Source: Bacillota bacterium (lineage in GTDB: Bacteria > Bacillota > Clostridia > Lachnospirales > Lachnospiraceae). Taken from it: a stretch of 64,000 bases of DNA. The DNA lies in assembly GCA_023436225.1 (NCBI GenBank), contig JAEZKA010000035.1, positions 1 to 64,000 on the forward strand, given 5' to 3'. Shown piece after piece: positions 45,551 to 55,258 of this stretch. Position 1 is the first letter of the stretch. Every line of letters starts with the position of its first letter. The notes under the pieces were generated by a model. The model did no database searches. It was not told the DNA's origin and worked only from the letters and a program-made list of their open reading frames with translations. Both the position numbers and the translations under genes were made by a program.

Positions 45551-45585
45551 AAATGCGGATTCTAATCCTCTTAGAATCCGCATTT
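45551..45585 (-). promoter_or_regulatory. Perfect 15-bp hairpin between binding-protein and GH32 genes
   Basis: AAATGCGGATTCTAA (45551-45565) and TTAGAATCCGCATTT (45571-45585) pair without mismatch around a 5-nt loop. On the minus strand it is followed by only TATAGGAG, the GH32 ribosome binding site, so it is likely a leaky terminator or 3'-end stabiliser of the binding-protein message. Confidence 0.8.
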
Positions 45586-45601
45586 GAAATTCTAAATTAT
45601 A

Positions 45602-47410
45602 TTATTTCTTCGTCCTATCCACTGCAGTCTGGTACATTGTAACCAGATCAGATACCCCTGCAGCATCTAACTCAGCAAGATAAGCATTCCAGTTGTCATC
45701 TGTTACTCCACTCGTAATCCATTGATTAATATAACGGTCTACAATATCAGAAATGGTAGGTTGAATCTGAGCAAGTCTAGACACTTCTTCTGTACTCATC
45801 ATAACACGGGGCATAGAATCATATTCTGCCATAATCTCATCTTTACCGTTGATCTTCTGATTCTCAAGAAGCTGTACTGCATCAAATGCATAACCTGCTA
45901 CTTTTTCATAATATTCATTTAATACTACCATAGAACCACGACAGGTTGTGGAATTTACACGAGCCGTACCAAAGGTGTCAAATTCTGTCTGAGCCACATA
46001 TCTTCCCTGATCATCTAAGGGAGTTCTCAGAACACCATTTTCATCCTTCACATAATTATAGCCTTCTGCTCCCCAGTTGGACTGAATTGAAATAGCCGGA
46101 TCTCCTACCATGTAATCAACAAATTTTGCAATGACATGAGGGAACTTACAGTCTGTGGTAATTGCAGTATTAGAGGCATCCTGAAGCTCCGAAAAATTAT
46201 TCTCAAAGCCAGTCATACCGTTCACACCTTTAAGTCTGGGAACTGCAACATACTCATCATGTACATCAAGGTTAGTGATTTCCTGATCGGTCCATGTACC
46301 AAAGCTACCAATTCTAGCAACATCTTCTTTAATTAAAGAGGATTTGTAGGAAGCGCTTTCATCTGCCTCAAAGGAACCATTCCAGATGAGACCCTCATTA
46401 TAAAGCATATTAAAGAATTCTGCAGTCTTGCGGAAAGCTTCATCCTTCGCAGTAAATGTTACCTTACCATCAATCATTCGTAAATGATCCGCATAAGCAT
46501 TACCACCACAATAAGAATCTGCGCTTCCAAATGCTCCGGTGAAACGATAAAACAAATTATAGGATCCAAAGGTATCCGTAGCACCAAACCAAGAAGCCAT
46601 CGGAATCTCATCCGCAATACCGTTTCCGTTTAAATCTCCACCATCACGGAATGCTTTCAGACAGTTCACCCATTCGTCCACTGTTGTTGGAACTGCAAGA
46701 CCCAATTTATCAAGCCAGGTTTTGTTGATTAAGAAGGGTCCAGGTGTCAATACTAAGCCATACATCTCCTCGATATAAGGGAAACCATAGGTATGACCAT
46801 CGGGTGCGGTGATCTCTGTCCAATAGTTATCACTTTCATCTAATATTTTTTTCAGATTAGGCATATCATTTTTAATTAAATTCTCCGTAGGTAAGAAAAT
46901 ATCTTGATCTGAGTATTGAACTATGATATTGCCTGATTTTCCGTCACCAAAATTCCAAAACACATCAGGTAATTCTTCTCCTGAGGCAAGCATTAGATTG
47001 ATTTTCTCCTGCGCGCCTTCCTGGGGGATTGCCTGCCAGTCAAATTCAACTCCGGTATCCTCAAACCATTTCTTACACATTGCCAGATCACCAACCGGGA
47101 CCGTACGATCTGCCGTATTAACGATTAAGGCAGATATTTTTCCATATTTCTCTTCAAATGCCTTAGGATCTTTTATAATCGGTAAGGTCCCATCCAGATT
47201 AATGAGCCCTGCCTCCAGTGCTTCTTGTTCTTCTGCTGTTAGCTCTGAGTTGCTTTCAGCTGCGCTGTCCGTAGTACTTTTTTCTTGTTTATTACTATCC
47301 ATACCGGCATCTTTGTTTGCATCCTTGCTGCCATTACTACTGCCGCATCCGCTTAACATAGCCATGACCAGAGTCAGACTAAGTAATAAAGATATGATTT
47401 TTTTCTTCAT
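45602..47410 (-). CDS. ABC transporter solute-binding lipoprotein (LplA/YtcQ type), fructan locus
   Basis: A 602-residue extracytoplasmic lipoprotein. The signal peptide starts KKKIISLLLSLTL and ends at the lipobox MLSGC, followed by a Ser/Asn/Lys linker. The large binding fold has WFEDTGVEFDWQAIPQEGAQ near 100 and GDLNGNGIADEIPMASW near 270, a Ca-loop-like sequence common in this family. The ATG at 47410 has GGGAGGATAAGATTC upstream; a longer in-frame start at 47503 would bury the signal peptide. It follows the two permeases. The substrate is inferred to be a fructose-containing oligosaccharide from the adjacent GH32. Confidence 0.9.
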   Translation of the reverse strand: MKKKIISLLLSLTLVMAMLSGCGSSNGSKDANKDAGMDSNKQEKSTTDSAAESNSELTAEEQEALEAGLINLDGTLPIIKDPKAFEEKYGKISALIVNTADRTVPVGDLAMCKKWFEDTGVEFDWQAIPQEGAQEKINLMLASGEELPDVFWNFGDGKSGNIIVQYSDQDIFLPTENLIKNDMPNLKKILDESDNYWTEITAPDGHTYGFPYIEEMYGLVLTPGPFLINKTWLDKLGLAVPTTVDEWVNCLKAFRDGGDLNGNGIADEIPMASWFGATDTFGSYNLFYRFTGAFGSADSYCGGNAYADHLRMIDGKVTFTAKDEAFRKTAEFFNMLYNEGLIWNGSFEADESASYKSSLIKEDVARIGSFGTWTDQEITNLDVHDEYVAVPRLKGVNGMTGFENNFSELQDASNTAITTDCKFPHVIAKFVDYMVGDPAISIQSNWGAEGYNYVKDENGVLRTPLDDQGRYVAQTEFDTFGTARVNSTTCRGSMVVLNEYYEKVAGYAFDAVQLLENQKINGKDEIMAEYDSMPRVMMSTEEVSRLAQIQPTISDIVDRYINQWITSGVTDDNWNAYLAELDAAGVSDLVTMYQTAVDRTKK

Positions 47411-47503
47411 GAATCTTATCCTCCCTTTGTATATGTATTTCTTAATCCGTTCCATTGTTGGCCAATCAATAGGAGCAGAATTAATTCGAAATGGAATGAT
47501 CAA

Positions 47504-48412
47504 TTAACCTTTAACAGCACCGATTGTTACGCCCTTCGCAAAATATTTTTGAAGGAATGGATAGGCTACCAGTAGAGGTGCCGCAGACACAACAACAATA
47601 CAATATTTCAATTGTTCCGCCAATTTCTGTTTTGTTACCAACGCATCGCCGGAGGAACCCATTTGATTTGCTTGATTCATCAATACTAGATTTCGAAGCA
47701 CTACCTGGAGAGGCATCTTAGCATCATCCTGTAAATACATCAATGCATTGAAGAATTGATTCCACATCGCCGTTGCATAAAACAGGCACATTACCGCGAT
47801 TATCGTTTTTGATAACGGGATCGCTATTTTGAAGAAAAAGCCAAAATCATCGCAGCCATCGATTTTTGATGCTTCCAGTAATTCATCCGGAATACCGGCG
47901 GAGAAAAATGACCGGCACACAATCAGATTATAAGCGGATACAGCAACCGGAAGAACCATCGCCCAGATCGTATTATAAATTCCCAGATTACGAATAGTTA
48001 AATATAGCGGAATAATACCTCCATTAAAGAACATGGTAAATGTAAAAACAAAGATCAGGCCCCTTCTGCCAACCAAATCCTTCCGTGATAATGCATATCC
48101 GGCGGGAATCGTTGCGATTAAGGATGTTAATGTTCCTACAGCTGTATAGAGAATGGTATTTTTATACGCTGTCCATAAGGGCTTATAGTTTAAGGTTGTA
48201 AGATATCCCTTCAGGTATATCTTTTCCGGATAAAGTAGAGGTTTTCCTGAATTTACGATTACCGGATCAGTGACAGAAGCCAATATAACGTAGTACAGCG
48301 GATATATGATAACGATGCATAGAATGATCATAAATATTGCATTACATAGATTAAAAATATGATCACCTGTTGATAATTTTACATTTCCCTGTTTCCTTCT
48401 GAATATGTTCAT
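47504..48412 (-). CDS. ABC transporter permease (LplC/YtcP type), fructan locus
   Basis: A 302-residue CUT1 permease with six predicted helices and the EAA loop LEASKIDGCDDFGFFFKIAI near 190. It starts 14 bases after its partner permease, with AGGAGGCGG as ribosome binding site. The LplB/LplC type usually pairs with large binding lipoproteins such as the one downstream and relies on a shared ATPase. Confidence 0.92.
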   Translation of the reverse strand: MNIFRRKQGNVKLSTGDHIFNLCNAIFMIILCIVIIYPLYYVILASVTDPVIVNSGKPLLYPEKIYLKGYLTTLNYKPLWTAYKNTILYTAVGTLTSLIATIPAGYALSRKDLVGRRGLIFVFTFTMFFNGGIIPLYLTIRNLGIYNTIWAMVLPVAVSAYNLIVCRSFFSAGIPDELLEASKIDGCDDFGFFFKIAIPLSKTIIAVMCLFYATAMWNQFFNALMYLQDDAKMPLQVVLRNLVLMNQANQMGSSGDALVTKQKLAEQLKYCIVVVSAAPLLVAYPFLQKYFAKGVTIGAVKG

Positions 48413-48426
48413 CTTTTTACCGCCTC

Positions 48427-49362
48427 CTAGAAAATACTGATATTGCTTACCCTTTTGGCTATCTTATTAGCAATAACCAAAATGATGAAGTTAACAACCG
48501 AATTAAACAGACCAACCGCTGTAGCAAAACTATATTGGGCCGTTTGTAATCCGACCTTATATACATAGGTTGAAATCAACTCACTCACGATTGTATTGGA
48601 ACCGTTCTGCATTAGGTATGCCTTCTCATATCCTATATTCATGATGTTTCCAATCTGCAGGATCAGCATCAAAATTATAGTTGGCATAATCAGAGGAATA
48701 TCGATATATAAGATTCTCTGAAGTCTGGAAGCCCCATCAATTGTGGCAGCCTCATAATAATCAGGACTGATCGCAGTCAAGGCCGCAATAAAAATAACGG
48801 CGTTAAAGCCCATGGTCTGCCATATATTTGAACCGATAAACAAGATGCGGAACCATTCTGGAAGCGAAGTGAATAAGGTCGCTTTTCCTCCGCCACTCAT
48901 ACTGATATTATTAATTACACCATTTGCCGAAAACATTACTGTAATAATACTTACCACAACTACATTTGACATAAAGTACGGCGCATAGCTAATTGTTTGG
49001 ATCGCTTTTTGTATCCCTTTTCGTTGAATCTGATTTAAAAGAAGAGCGAAAATAATTGGTATCGGGAATGCAATCACCAAACTTTCCAAGCTGATGATTA
49101 CCGTATTCTGTATCGCCTGTAATGCTATGCTTGTACTAAAAAACTGATCAAAATACTTCAGCAACGGGTCCGCCCAGGGACTTTCAAGTATTCCGAGTCG
49201 GATTTTATAATTCTTAAACGCGATGACCAGCCCATACATCGGATAATATGCAAATACTATCGCCCAGACAAGCGCCGGTACTAATAATATATATAACTGC
49301 CAACATTTTAGTGTTTCTCTTAAAGTTGGAAGTTTTACTTTCTTCCTTTTAATCTCTTCCAT
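48427..49362 (-). CDS. ABC transporter permease (LplB/YteP type), fructan locus
   Basis: A 311-residue CUT1 permease with a cytoplasmic basic N-terminus, six predicted helices and the EAA loop YEAATIDGASRLQRILYIDI near 205. It is the first gene of the fructan operon and lies just downstream of the palindromic operator at 49405-49420. The ATG follows AGGAGGAATTGT. Confidence 0.92.
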   Translation of the reverse strand: MEEIKRKKVKLPTLRETLKCWQLYILLVPALVWAIVFAYYPMYGLVIAFKNYKIRLGILESPWADPLLKYFDQFFSTSIALQAIQNTVIISLESLVIAFPIPIIFALLLNQIQRKGIQKAIQTISYAPYFMSNVVVVSIITVMFSANGVINNISMSGGGKATLFTSLPEWFRILFIGSNIWQTMGFNAVIFIAALTAISPDYYEAATIDGASRLQRILYIDIPLIMPTIILMLILQIGNIMNIGYEKAYLMQNGSNTIVSELISTYVYKVGLQTAQYSFATAVGLFNSVVNFIILVIANKIAKRVSNISIF

Positions 49363-49404
49363 ACAATTCCTCCTGCATTTAACATGTTATCCATTTTAAA
49401 CATA

Positions 49405-49420
49405 ATGGAACCCGTTCCAT
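49405..49420. promoter_or_regulatory. LacI-type operator of the fructan operon
   Basis: A perfect 16-bp palindrome, ATGGAACCCGTTCCAT, lies 42 bases upstream of the first permease gene and about 185 bases from the stop of the LacI-family gene. Its size and symmetry suit a LacI/GalR dimer. A half-site CCGTTCCAT recurs at 47447-47455 before the binding-protein gene, which may be chance. Confidence 0.75.
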
Positions 49421-49533
49421 GTGTACATTATATATACCTAAACCCATAATGTCAATATACAATATTACTATTTTACAAAGTTTATTCCTTATGTATTTAG
49501 ATGTTTTTGCTGAATAATCTCTGAATTAACACA

Positions 49534-49569
49534 AAAAACGAGAGCCTTTACCATTAGGTAAACCCTCTC
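49534..49569 (-). terminator. Terminator of the LacI-family gene
   Basis: On the minus strand GAGAGGGTTTACC pairs with GGTAAAGGCTCTC (49569-49540, inner GG/GG mismatch), loop TAAT, followed by GTTTTTTG. It separates the regulator from the fructan operon promoter. Confidence 0.85.
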
Positions 49570-49605
49570 ATTTTCTTGTTGTTCTATAAATTTTGTGGAA
49601 CATCA

Positions 49606-50580
49606 TCACGTTGTTCCACCTTGTTTCCATGATACCGGGACTATGATTTTCATTGTTTCAGGTTCATTTCCATCAATCATATTCAAAACTACATCTACAC
49701 AATTCTTTGCGAGTGCTGCACAATCCTGAACCACTACTGACAATTCCGGATAGGTTAGATTTGTAATTTCAGTTCCATCATAGCCGATTATTTTTAACTG
49801 CTCAGGAACCTTGATGCCTAACTTCTGCGCGACTGCAAGGCAGCTCATCGCTCCGATATCATTTGTCATCATGCCATCTACTTCCTTAATGATATCTACA
49901 TACTGCAATATAACACCTTTGTTATAAGCATAGCTTAGAGCATCCCACTTCGTTCCGATTGTAATCACTTCACAATTATTTTCCCGTAATACCTGATTCA
50001 GAACATCATGACGGACATTAGCTGTATCATGCTTTTCCCTTCCAGCACAAAATTGCACAACCTTTTTACAACCTGCCTTCAAAAATGCTTCTGCTACCAT
50101 TCTTCCTCCTTGGATATGATCAGAAAGTACAACAGGAACATCAGGCCCCCAGTTTCGGTCCATACTGACAATCGCTTTTCCCCTTCTTGAAACAAACTCT
50201 GGTAAAGGATCCACGCATGCAATAATCCCATCAACCATATTGCGTTCCAGCATATCCATAAATCCTTGCTGCCTGTTCACAATATCTATCGTATCACAGG
50301 CGAGGCATTTATAATCATACTTCGATAGCTCTACTTCTATATGCCTCATCATTTTAGCAAAAAAGGGGTGTTCCAGATTCGGGACCATAACACCTACGAT
50401 ACCATTTCTATTTCTAAATAACTGCTTAGCTAGCTCGTTCGGAGTATAACCTAATTCCTCTACTGCTTCTAATATTTTCTGTCTCGTTTCTTCCGCAACA
50501 TAGCCTGTATTATTCAATGCCCGAGATACTGTCCCCGTACCTACTCCAGCTTTTCTAGCAACGTCTCTGATGTTCGCCAT
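49606..50580 (-). CDS. LacI-family transcriptional regulator of the fructan locus
   Basis: A 324-residue repressor. The N-terminal helix-turn-helix (NIRDVARKAGVGTGTVSRAL, residues 3-22) with hinge helix (PNELAKQLF) precedes a periplasmic-binding-like core (NGIVGVMVPNLEHPFFAKMM, DGIIACVDP, GTKWDALSYAY). It lies upstream of the importer-GH32-fructokinase genes on the same strand but with its own terminator, so it is probably transcribed separately and represses them. An inverted TGGAACA...TGTTCCA pair overlaps its own stop codon (49597-49619). The ligand is probably a fructose derivative (inference). Confidence 0.92.
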   Translation of the reverse strand: MANIRDVARKAGVGTGTVSRALNNTGYVAEETRQKILEAVEELGYTPNELAKQLFRNRNGIVGVMVPNLEHPFFAKMMRHIEVELSKYDYKCLACDTIDIVNRQQGFMDMLERNMVDGIIACVDPLPEFVSRRGKAIVSMDRNWGPDVPVVLSDHIQGGRMVAEAFLKAGCKKVVQFCAGREKHDTANVRHDVLNQVLRENNCEVITIGTKWDALSYAYNKGVILQYVDIIKEVDGMMTNDIGAMSCLAVAQKLGIKVPEQLKIIGYDGTEITNLTYPELSVVVQDCAALAKNCVDVVLNMIDGNEPETMKIIVPVSWKQGGTT

Positions 50581-51028
50581 ACTTATCCTCCCTAAATATA
50601 TACTAGACTTATGTTATATTCACAATCCTGATGGTAAAACTAATATTCCGATTATCAAATATTAATCGCCACAGGCAATTACTAACTGTAAGATTGATAT
50701 TATATTAATTGAAAAACATATTTCTTTCAATATGTATATAAAATATAAATCTATTTTTCATAGTACTTTATTCTAACATGTTCTACTTATTATTGATATT
50801 AAATTATCTCGAACCTGCTTCGAGCTGGGATTCAGCCCGCACAAGGTTAACTGTACAGCAATCCACCAAGCAATTATGACAATCAGATTCCAGTCAATTT
50901 CACAACAAAAAATGAGAAAGCCGATAAAACAAAGCTTTCCCATCCTTTTCACATATTTTAGTCTAAGGAGATAACTTGTTCTTCGCTCAAGAAAACTCCT
51001 ATCCAGAAACCTAGACAAACTCTTTAAT
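50581..51028. other. 448-bp gap between lacI and lysC
   Basis: It contains the lacI promoter region on the left and the lysC 3' region on the right. A 100-codon frame crossing the lysC terminator was judged not to be a gene. No RNA gene was recognised. Confidence 0.5.
50904..50941 (-). terminator. Terminator of the aspartokinase gene
   Basis: On the minus strand GGGAAAGC (50941-50934) pairs with GCTTTCTC (50921-50914), followed by ATTTTTTG. It lies about 90 nt after the lysC stop. Confidence 0.7.
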
Positions 51029-52348
51029 CTAGTCTTGAACAAACATACTATAAATTGCCTTTGTTGCTTCTTCAAAATCCTCCTCAGCGACGCCTATAAT
51101 TATATTCAACTCAGAGGAGCCCTGATCAATCATCTTCACATTGACCTTAGCCTGAGCCAGAGATGTAAATATTTTAGCAGCAGTACCTCTTGCTTTCCTC
51201 ATACCTCGTCCTACTACAGCAATCAGTGCCAGATTATTCTCAATATCGATATTATCCGGATGTGTTCTTGCCGTTATCTCATCCAGAACCGATTTTTCTT
51301 TGCCACGAAATGCTTCAGTACTAACTATAACACTTAAGGTATCGATACCGGAGGGAATATGCTCGAAGCATAACGAATTCTTCTCCAGGGCACGAAGTAC
51401 ATTTCTGCCAAAGCCGAGCTCGGAATTCATCATATCCTTCTCAATATTAATAACAGAGAAGCCCTTCTTTCCAGCAATACCAGTTATCGTATATGGACTA
51501 CTATCCACTGTCTGTGCAACAATCATCGTACCGGGATCCTCTGGGTGATTGGTATTCTTAATATTAATCGGAATTCCTACCGTACGCACCGGAAAAATTG
51601 CATCTTCATGAAGTACCGTTGCTCCCATATAGGAAAGCTCACGTAGCTCACGATAAGTAATGGTTGTAATTGGCTTCGGATTCTTAACAATCCTTGGATC
51701 ACAGATCAAAAAGCCACTAACATCCGTCCAATTCTCATATATCTCAGCATTCACAGCTCTCGCTACAATAGAACCTGTTACATCAGAGCCTCCACGTGAA
51801 AAGGTCTTGATCGTATCATTTGGCATAGAACCATAGAAGCCTGGTATTACTGCATTCTCCATCTGAGCAAGCTTCGGCTCAAGCTTTGAAATGGTTCTTT
51901 CCAGGTCAAATTCACCGCTCTCGTTAAAGTATAGCAACCCCACGGTATCCAGGAACGGAAAATCAAGATACTTTGCAAGAAGTATGCTGTTCAGATACTC
52001 ACCGCGGCTGGCTGCATAGTCACGTCCTGCGCTATGTGCGAAAGCAGCCTTGATAAATTTAAATTCCTCTTCTAATGAAATATCCAAGGATAAGTCCTGA
52101 ATAATACTATTATAACGCTCTTCAATTGCAGAAAATTCCTTCTCGAAATTTTCTCCCTTCGATGCTTTATCATAGCAGCTATATAGCATATCCGTAATCT
52201 TTATATCCTTATCATATCGTTTACCTGGAGCAGATGCTATAACAAAACGTCTGGTTTTGTCCGCACGGATAATATCCGCAACCTTTTTGAATTGGCTGGC
52301 ATCAGCAAGTGAACTACCTCCGAATTTTACAACCTTTATCCCTTTCAT
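51029..52348 (-). CDS. lysC: Aspartokinase
   Basis: A 439-residue monofunctional aspartate kinase that makes aspartyl-4-phosphate for lysine, threonine and methionine. VVKFGGSSLAD (ATP site, residues 6-16), GEYLNSILLAKYL near 120, FSRGGSDVTGS near 180, and two C-terminal ACT domains (about 300-439, including GKKGFSVINIEKD and SSELNIIIGV). The longer catalytic part resembles YclM-like (class III) enzymes, typically feedback-inhibited by lysine and/or threonine. It is not linked to dapL or dapF, which are 45 kb away. No lysine riboswitch was recognised upstream. Confidence 0.95.
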   Translation of the reverse strand: MKGIKVVKFGGSSLADASQFKKVADIIRADKTRRFVIASAPGKRYDKDIKITDMLYSCYDKASKGENFEKEFSAIEERYNSIIQDLSLDISLEEEFKFIKAAFAHSAGRDYAASRGEYLNSILLAKYLDFPFLDTVGLLYFNESGEFDLERTISKLEPKLAQMENAVIPGFYGSMPNDTIKTFSRGGSDVTGSIVARAVNAEIYENWTDVSGFLICDPRIVKNPKPITTITYRELRELSYMGATVLHEDAIFPVRTVGIPINIKNTNHPEDPGTMIVAQTVDSSPYTITGIAGKKGFSVINIEKDMMNSELGFGRNVLRALEKNSLCFEHIPSGIDTLSVIVSTEAFRGKEKSVLDEITARTHPDNIDIENNLALIAVVGRGMRKARGTAAKIFTSLAQAKVNVKMIDQGSSELNIIIGVAEEDFEEATKAIYSMFVQD

Positions 52349-52534
52349 AAAATATCCTCTTTCTTTTTTAGATTAATGTATTAAAGTATTTATATTATAT
52401 ATGGAGTATTTAATTTAATCAATAGAATATTTATAATCCTATTTCCACCCACTTAGCATCAATAAATTCAAGCCCTATGTAAAGTTGAAATATGAGTTCA
52501 ATCAGAGGTTGCGAAGCCGGAAATACCTTTACAG

Positions 52535-52574
52535 AATAAGAGTCTGGGCGGAAAATACCACCCAGACTCTTATT
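52535..52574 (-). promoter_or_regulatory. Strong stem-loop after the third binding-protein gene
   Basis: AATAAGAGTCTGGG (52535-52548) and CCCAGACTCTTATT (52561-52574) pair perfectly over 14 bp, plus two more inner pairs. There is no T-run on either strand. It lies about 45 nt after the stop of the binding-protein gene and is probably its transcript end or stabiliser. The remainder of the 270-bp gap (52349-52618) shows only the lysC promoter region. Confidence 0.7.
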
Positions 52575-52618
52575 ATATAGAAATTATATATCAATATTAC
52601 TCAAAGTTACTTCTAACC

Positions 52619-54271
52619 TTATTCAACGTATTTTGCTGCACGCTCGTCAATTACTGTCTGAGCACCTGCATTCAACCATTCCTGAATATTTGCATCCCAT
52701 ATAGCATCAAAATCAGTTGTCTTACAAGTTATTGCTTCAGCCAAAAGAGTCTTGCCCATATCAGATAATGTTTGGTTAACGGGACCAGCTGCGCTTAGAA
52801 CTACAGGAACAACAGTTGCAGGACGACCATTTCTCATCGAATTCTCATATGCATCTGTAATCAGCTGAGGATCTACTGTATAAGACTGTGCAAGTGCCTG
52901 TGCATACTTGCTGTCATCGCCAACATCAAGACCATTGATTGAAATTGTATAATCAATATTCTGAGCAGAGTTCATAATCTTCTCATTGGTTGCAGCGATC
53001 ATCTTCGGAACACCGTTAACCATCTCATGAGTTACACCCTCTTCACCAGTCTGCAGGAAGTAACGATTCTCAAACTTAGATATCCAGTTAATGTAACGAA
53101 GAGCTCCTTCAATATTCTTGCTGGAAGCAGGAACAAATATATTAAGACCTGCTGCATCGTAAGTAAATTTTTCAGTTACGCCAGCGCTGTTCTGGAAGCA
53201 GTCAACGGTAACGATCTCAGCATCCGGTACATTAACCTTAAGGTCACGTAATAATCCGGGAGTATCACGGTAAGCCTGATCCCAGTTATGAATGAAAGCA
53301 CCAACAACACCGCTCTTGATCAGGTTATCGCTATCAGTATCATCATTGTAAAGAGCGAACTGAGTATCAACTAAGCCTTCATTATACATCTTATTTAAGA
53401 AACGTACGCCTTCTTTATATCCGGGAAGTAAGAAATTACGCTCAATAACGGTATTTACCCAACGATCTTTTTTGCTGATAGTAGGGTCGATAAAGGAATC
53501 AAGTAAATTACTTGCTCTCCAGCGAACATCACTGGTCATTGTGAAGGGAACCACCTTATCCTTGCCAACACCGCCGGGATCCTGTGTCTTAAATGCTACA
53601 AGAGCATCATAGAATTCCTGAGTGGTTGTCGGTAACGGTAAACCAAGCTTATCCAACCAGTCCTTACGAATAAAGGTATTCGCACCTGCTGTATTCATAC
53701 GACGAGCAGGAACGGAGAATAATTGGCCGGTTTCGGTATTCACATTACGCATGATCATATCTCTGCCCTCTAATGCTAAATCGGGGCCGAGGAATGCCTT
53801 AAGGTCAGGTAATAAGGTATCTACATAAGGAGCTAAATCAGCAAGACCGCCCAAATCACGGTAGTTTGCAATAAGGTCACCGCTGTAAGTAAGACATACG
53901 TCCGGAGCGGTACCTGCAGCCATAAGGTTATTCAGCTGTTCGGTCTCTTCCCAACGAGATACTGCTACGAAATTAACTCCGATGTTCTCGTCCTCTAATA
54001 CCTTAGCCTTAATCCAATCGGTATAGAAGTTGTTGGTAGGATCGGTCTTTCCGCCATCCGTACCACGGTCAAACACTTCAACCGTAATTTCACTGTATTC
54101 AGGCTTTGCTGCTTCTACCGGAGCAGCAGTTGCTTCAGGTGCCTTTGTAGGCTCAGTAGCTGTGGTTCCTTGATCTGTCGGTGCAGGATCGTCGGTTTTA
54201 GCTTTACATCCCCCCAAAACGCTGACAATCATTATACACACAAGTATAAGTGACAACCATCTTCTTTTCAT
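52619..54271 (-). CDS. ABC transporter solute-binding lipoprotein (LplA/YtcQ type), third importer
   Basis: A 550-residue extracytoplasmic lipoprotein with signal peptide ending at VLGGC (Cys22), a Thr/Pro/Ala linker (about 23-60), and a large binding fold (ITVEVFDRGTDGGKTDPTNN, TAPDVCLTYSGDLIANYRDL, FIRKDWLDKLGLPLPTTTQE). It is the last gene of the operon after the two permeases, an order opposite to the first importer. The substrate is unknown; no glycosidase is adjacent. A divergent AraC regulator at 56612 probably controls it. Confidence 0.92.
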   Translation of the reverse strand: MKRRWLSLILVCIMIVSVLGGCKAKTDDPAPTDQGTTATEPTKAPEATAAPVEAAKPEYSEITVEVFDRGTDGGKTDPTNNFYTDWIKAKVLEDENIGVNFVAVSRWEETEQLNNLMAAGTAPDVCLTYSGDLIANYRDLGGLADLAPYVDTLLPDLKAFLGPDLALEGRDMIMRNVNTETGQLFSVPARRMNTAGANTFIRKDWLDKLGLPLPTTTQEFYDALVAFKTQDPGGVGKDKVVPFTMTSDVRWRASNLLDSFIDPTISKKDRWVNTVIERNFLLPGYKEGVRFLNKMYNEGLVDTQFALYNDDTDSDNLIKSGVVGAFIHNWDQAYRDTPGLLRDLKVNVPDAEIVTVDCFQNSAGVTEKFTYDAAGLNIFVPASSKNIEGALRYINWISKFENRYFLQTGEEGVTHEMVNGVPKMIAATNEKIMNSAQNIDYTISINGLDVGDDSKYAQALAQSYTVDPQLITDAYENSMRNGRPATVVPVVLSAAGPVNQTLSDMGKTLLAEAITCKTTDFDAIWDANIQEWLNAGAQTVIDERAAKYVE

Positions 54272-54375
54272 TAAATCATCCTCCTATTATTTTTTTATAA
54301 ATAACAACGTCCCCTACTTGAAACGTTGAAATTTAACTAACTTTTTAATATACCCTTAATTACATCGATATTACA

Positions 54376-55245
54376 TTATTCCTTAATTGCTCCCAATGTA
54401 ACACCCTGAATGAAGTGCTTTTGAAGGAATGGATAGATAATAACAATCGGAATTGTCGCAAACATTACCGATGCTGCTTTCAATCCTTCACTTGCCATGG
54501 GGGCTGAGAATCCCTCCTGTTGGGCCGTCTCTATGGCTGATAGATTATTGATAACCTGATACAGCTTCAACTGGATCGGAGCATACTTTGCATCCGGTAC
54601 ATACATAAGAGCATCAGAGAAACCGTTCCAACGACCAACCGCATAAAACAATGCCAGTGTGGCTAATACAGGCTTTGATAAGGGCAGATAAATTTTGGTC
54701 AGAATAGAGATCGGTCCTGCACCATCCAACTCAGCAGATTCACGAAGGCTATCTGGAATACCATACAAAAAGCTACGTAAAATAATCATATTGAAGATGG
54801 ACAAGCAATTTGGTATAATAAGTACTAGTGGATTATTAATCAAATTCAGATCCTTCATCAATAGATAATTAGGAATCGTACCTGCACTAAAATACATCGT
54901 TAGCAGCATCAAACCGTTCAAGAATCTTTTTCCCTTTAACTTATCAAAAATTAAAGGATAAGAACATAATATCGTCATGAACAATGATACCAAGGTACAG
55001 ATAAGAGTCAAAAATGCAGTCCACCACAAGGAACGAACAAAGGCTGCATCCTTCAATACAAAATCATAGGACTCAAAGGTGAAATCCACCGGTAATAAGA
55101 ACACTCGGTTATTGATGAGTGACTGGGTAGAACTCAGTGAACGAGCTAGTATATTCATCAGCGGTAATAAACAGATGAGAATAATAATAAAACAGATGAA
55201 TGCAATTATGAGATCTTCAATTTTTCGTTTCGTTGATTTTACCAT
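54376..55245 (-). CDS. ABC transporter permease (LplC type), third importer
   Basis: A 289-residue CUT1 permease with six predicted helices and the EAA loop RESAELDGAGPISILTKIYL near 180. The start at 55245 is chosen because AAGGGGG lies eight bases upstream; the longer in-frame start at 55281 would overlap the partner gene by 23 bases. It pairs with the LplB-type gene 13 bases upstream. Confidence 0.9.
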   Translation of the reverse strand: MVKSTKRKIEDLIIAFICFIIILICLLPLMNILARSLSSTQSLINNRVFLLPVDFTFESYDFVLKDAAFVRSLWWTAFLTLICTLVSLFMTILCSYPLIFDKLKGKRFLNGLMLLTMYFSAGTIPNYLLMKDLNLINNPLVLIIPNCLSIFNMIILRSFLYGIPDSLRESAELDGAGPISILTKIYLPLSKPVLATLALFYAVGRWNGFSDALMYVPDAKYAPIQLKLYQVINNLSAIETAQQEGFSAPMASEGLKAASVMFATIPIVIIYPFLQKHFIQGVTLGAIKE

Positions 55246-55258
55246 CGCTGCGGCCCCC

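Noticed and set aside
45533..45583. Longer N-terminus for GH32
   Set aside because: The frame passes through a perfect 15-bp hairpin, and the family N-terminus fits the ATG at 45532.
47411..47503. Longer N-terminus for the fructan binding protein
   Set aside because: It would put 31 residues before a clear lipoprotein signal peptide and leave a strong ribosome binding site unused.
49597..49619. Inverted TGGAACA/TGTTCCA pair as a second LacI operator
   Set aside because: It overlaps the lacI stop codon with a 9-base spacer unlike the 2-base spacer of the main operator; kept only as a weak possibility.
50773..51075. A 100-codon minus-strand frame overlapping the lysC 3' end
   Set aside because: It runs straight through the lysC terminator hairpin, lacks a ribosome binding site and has no recognisable domain.
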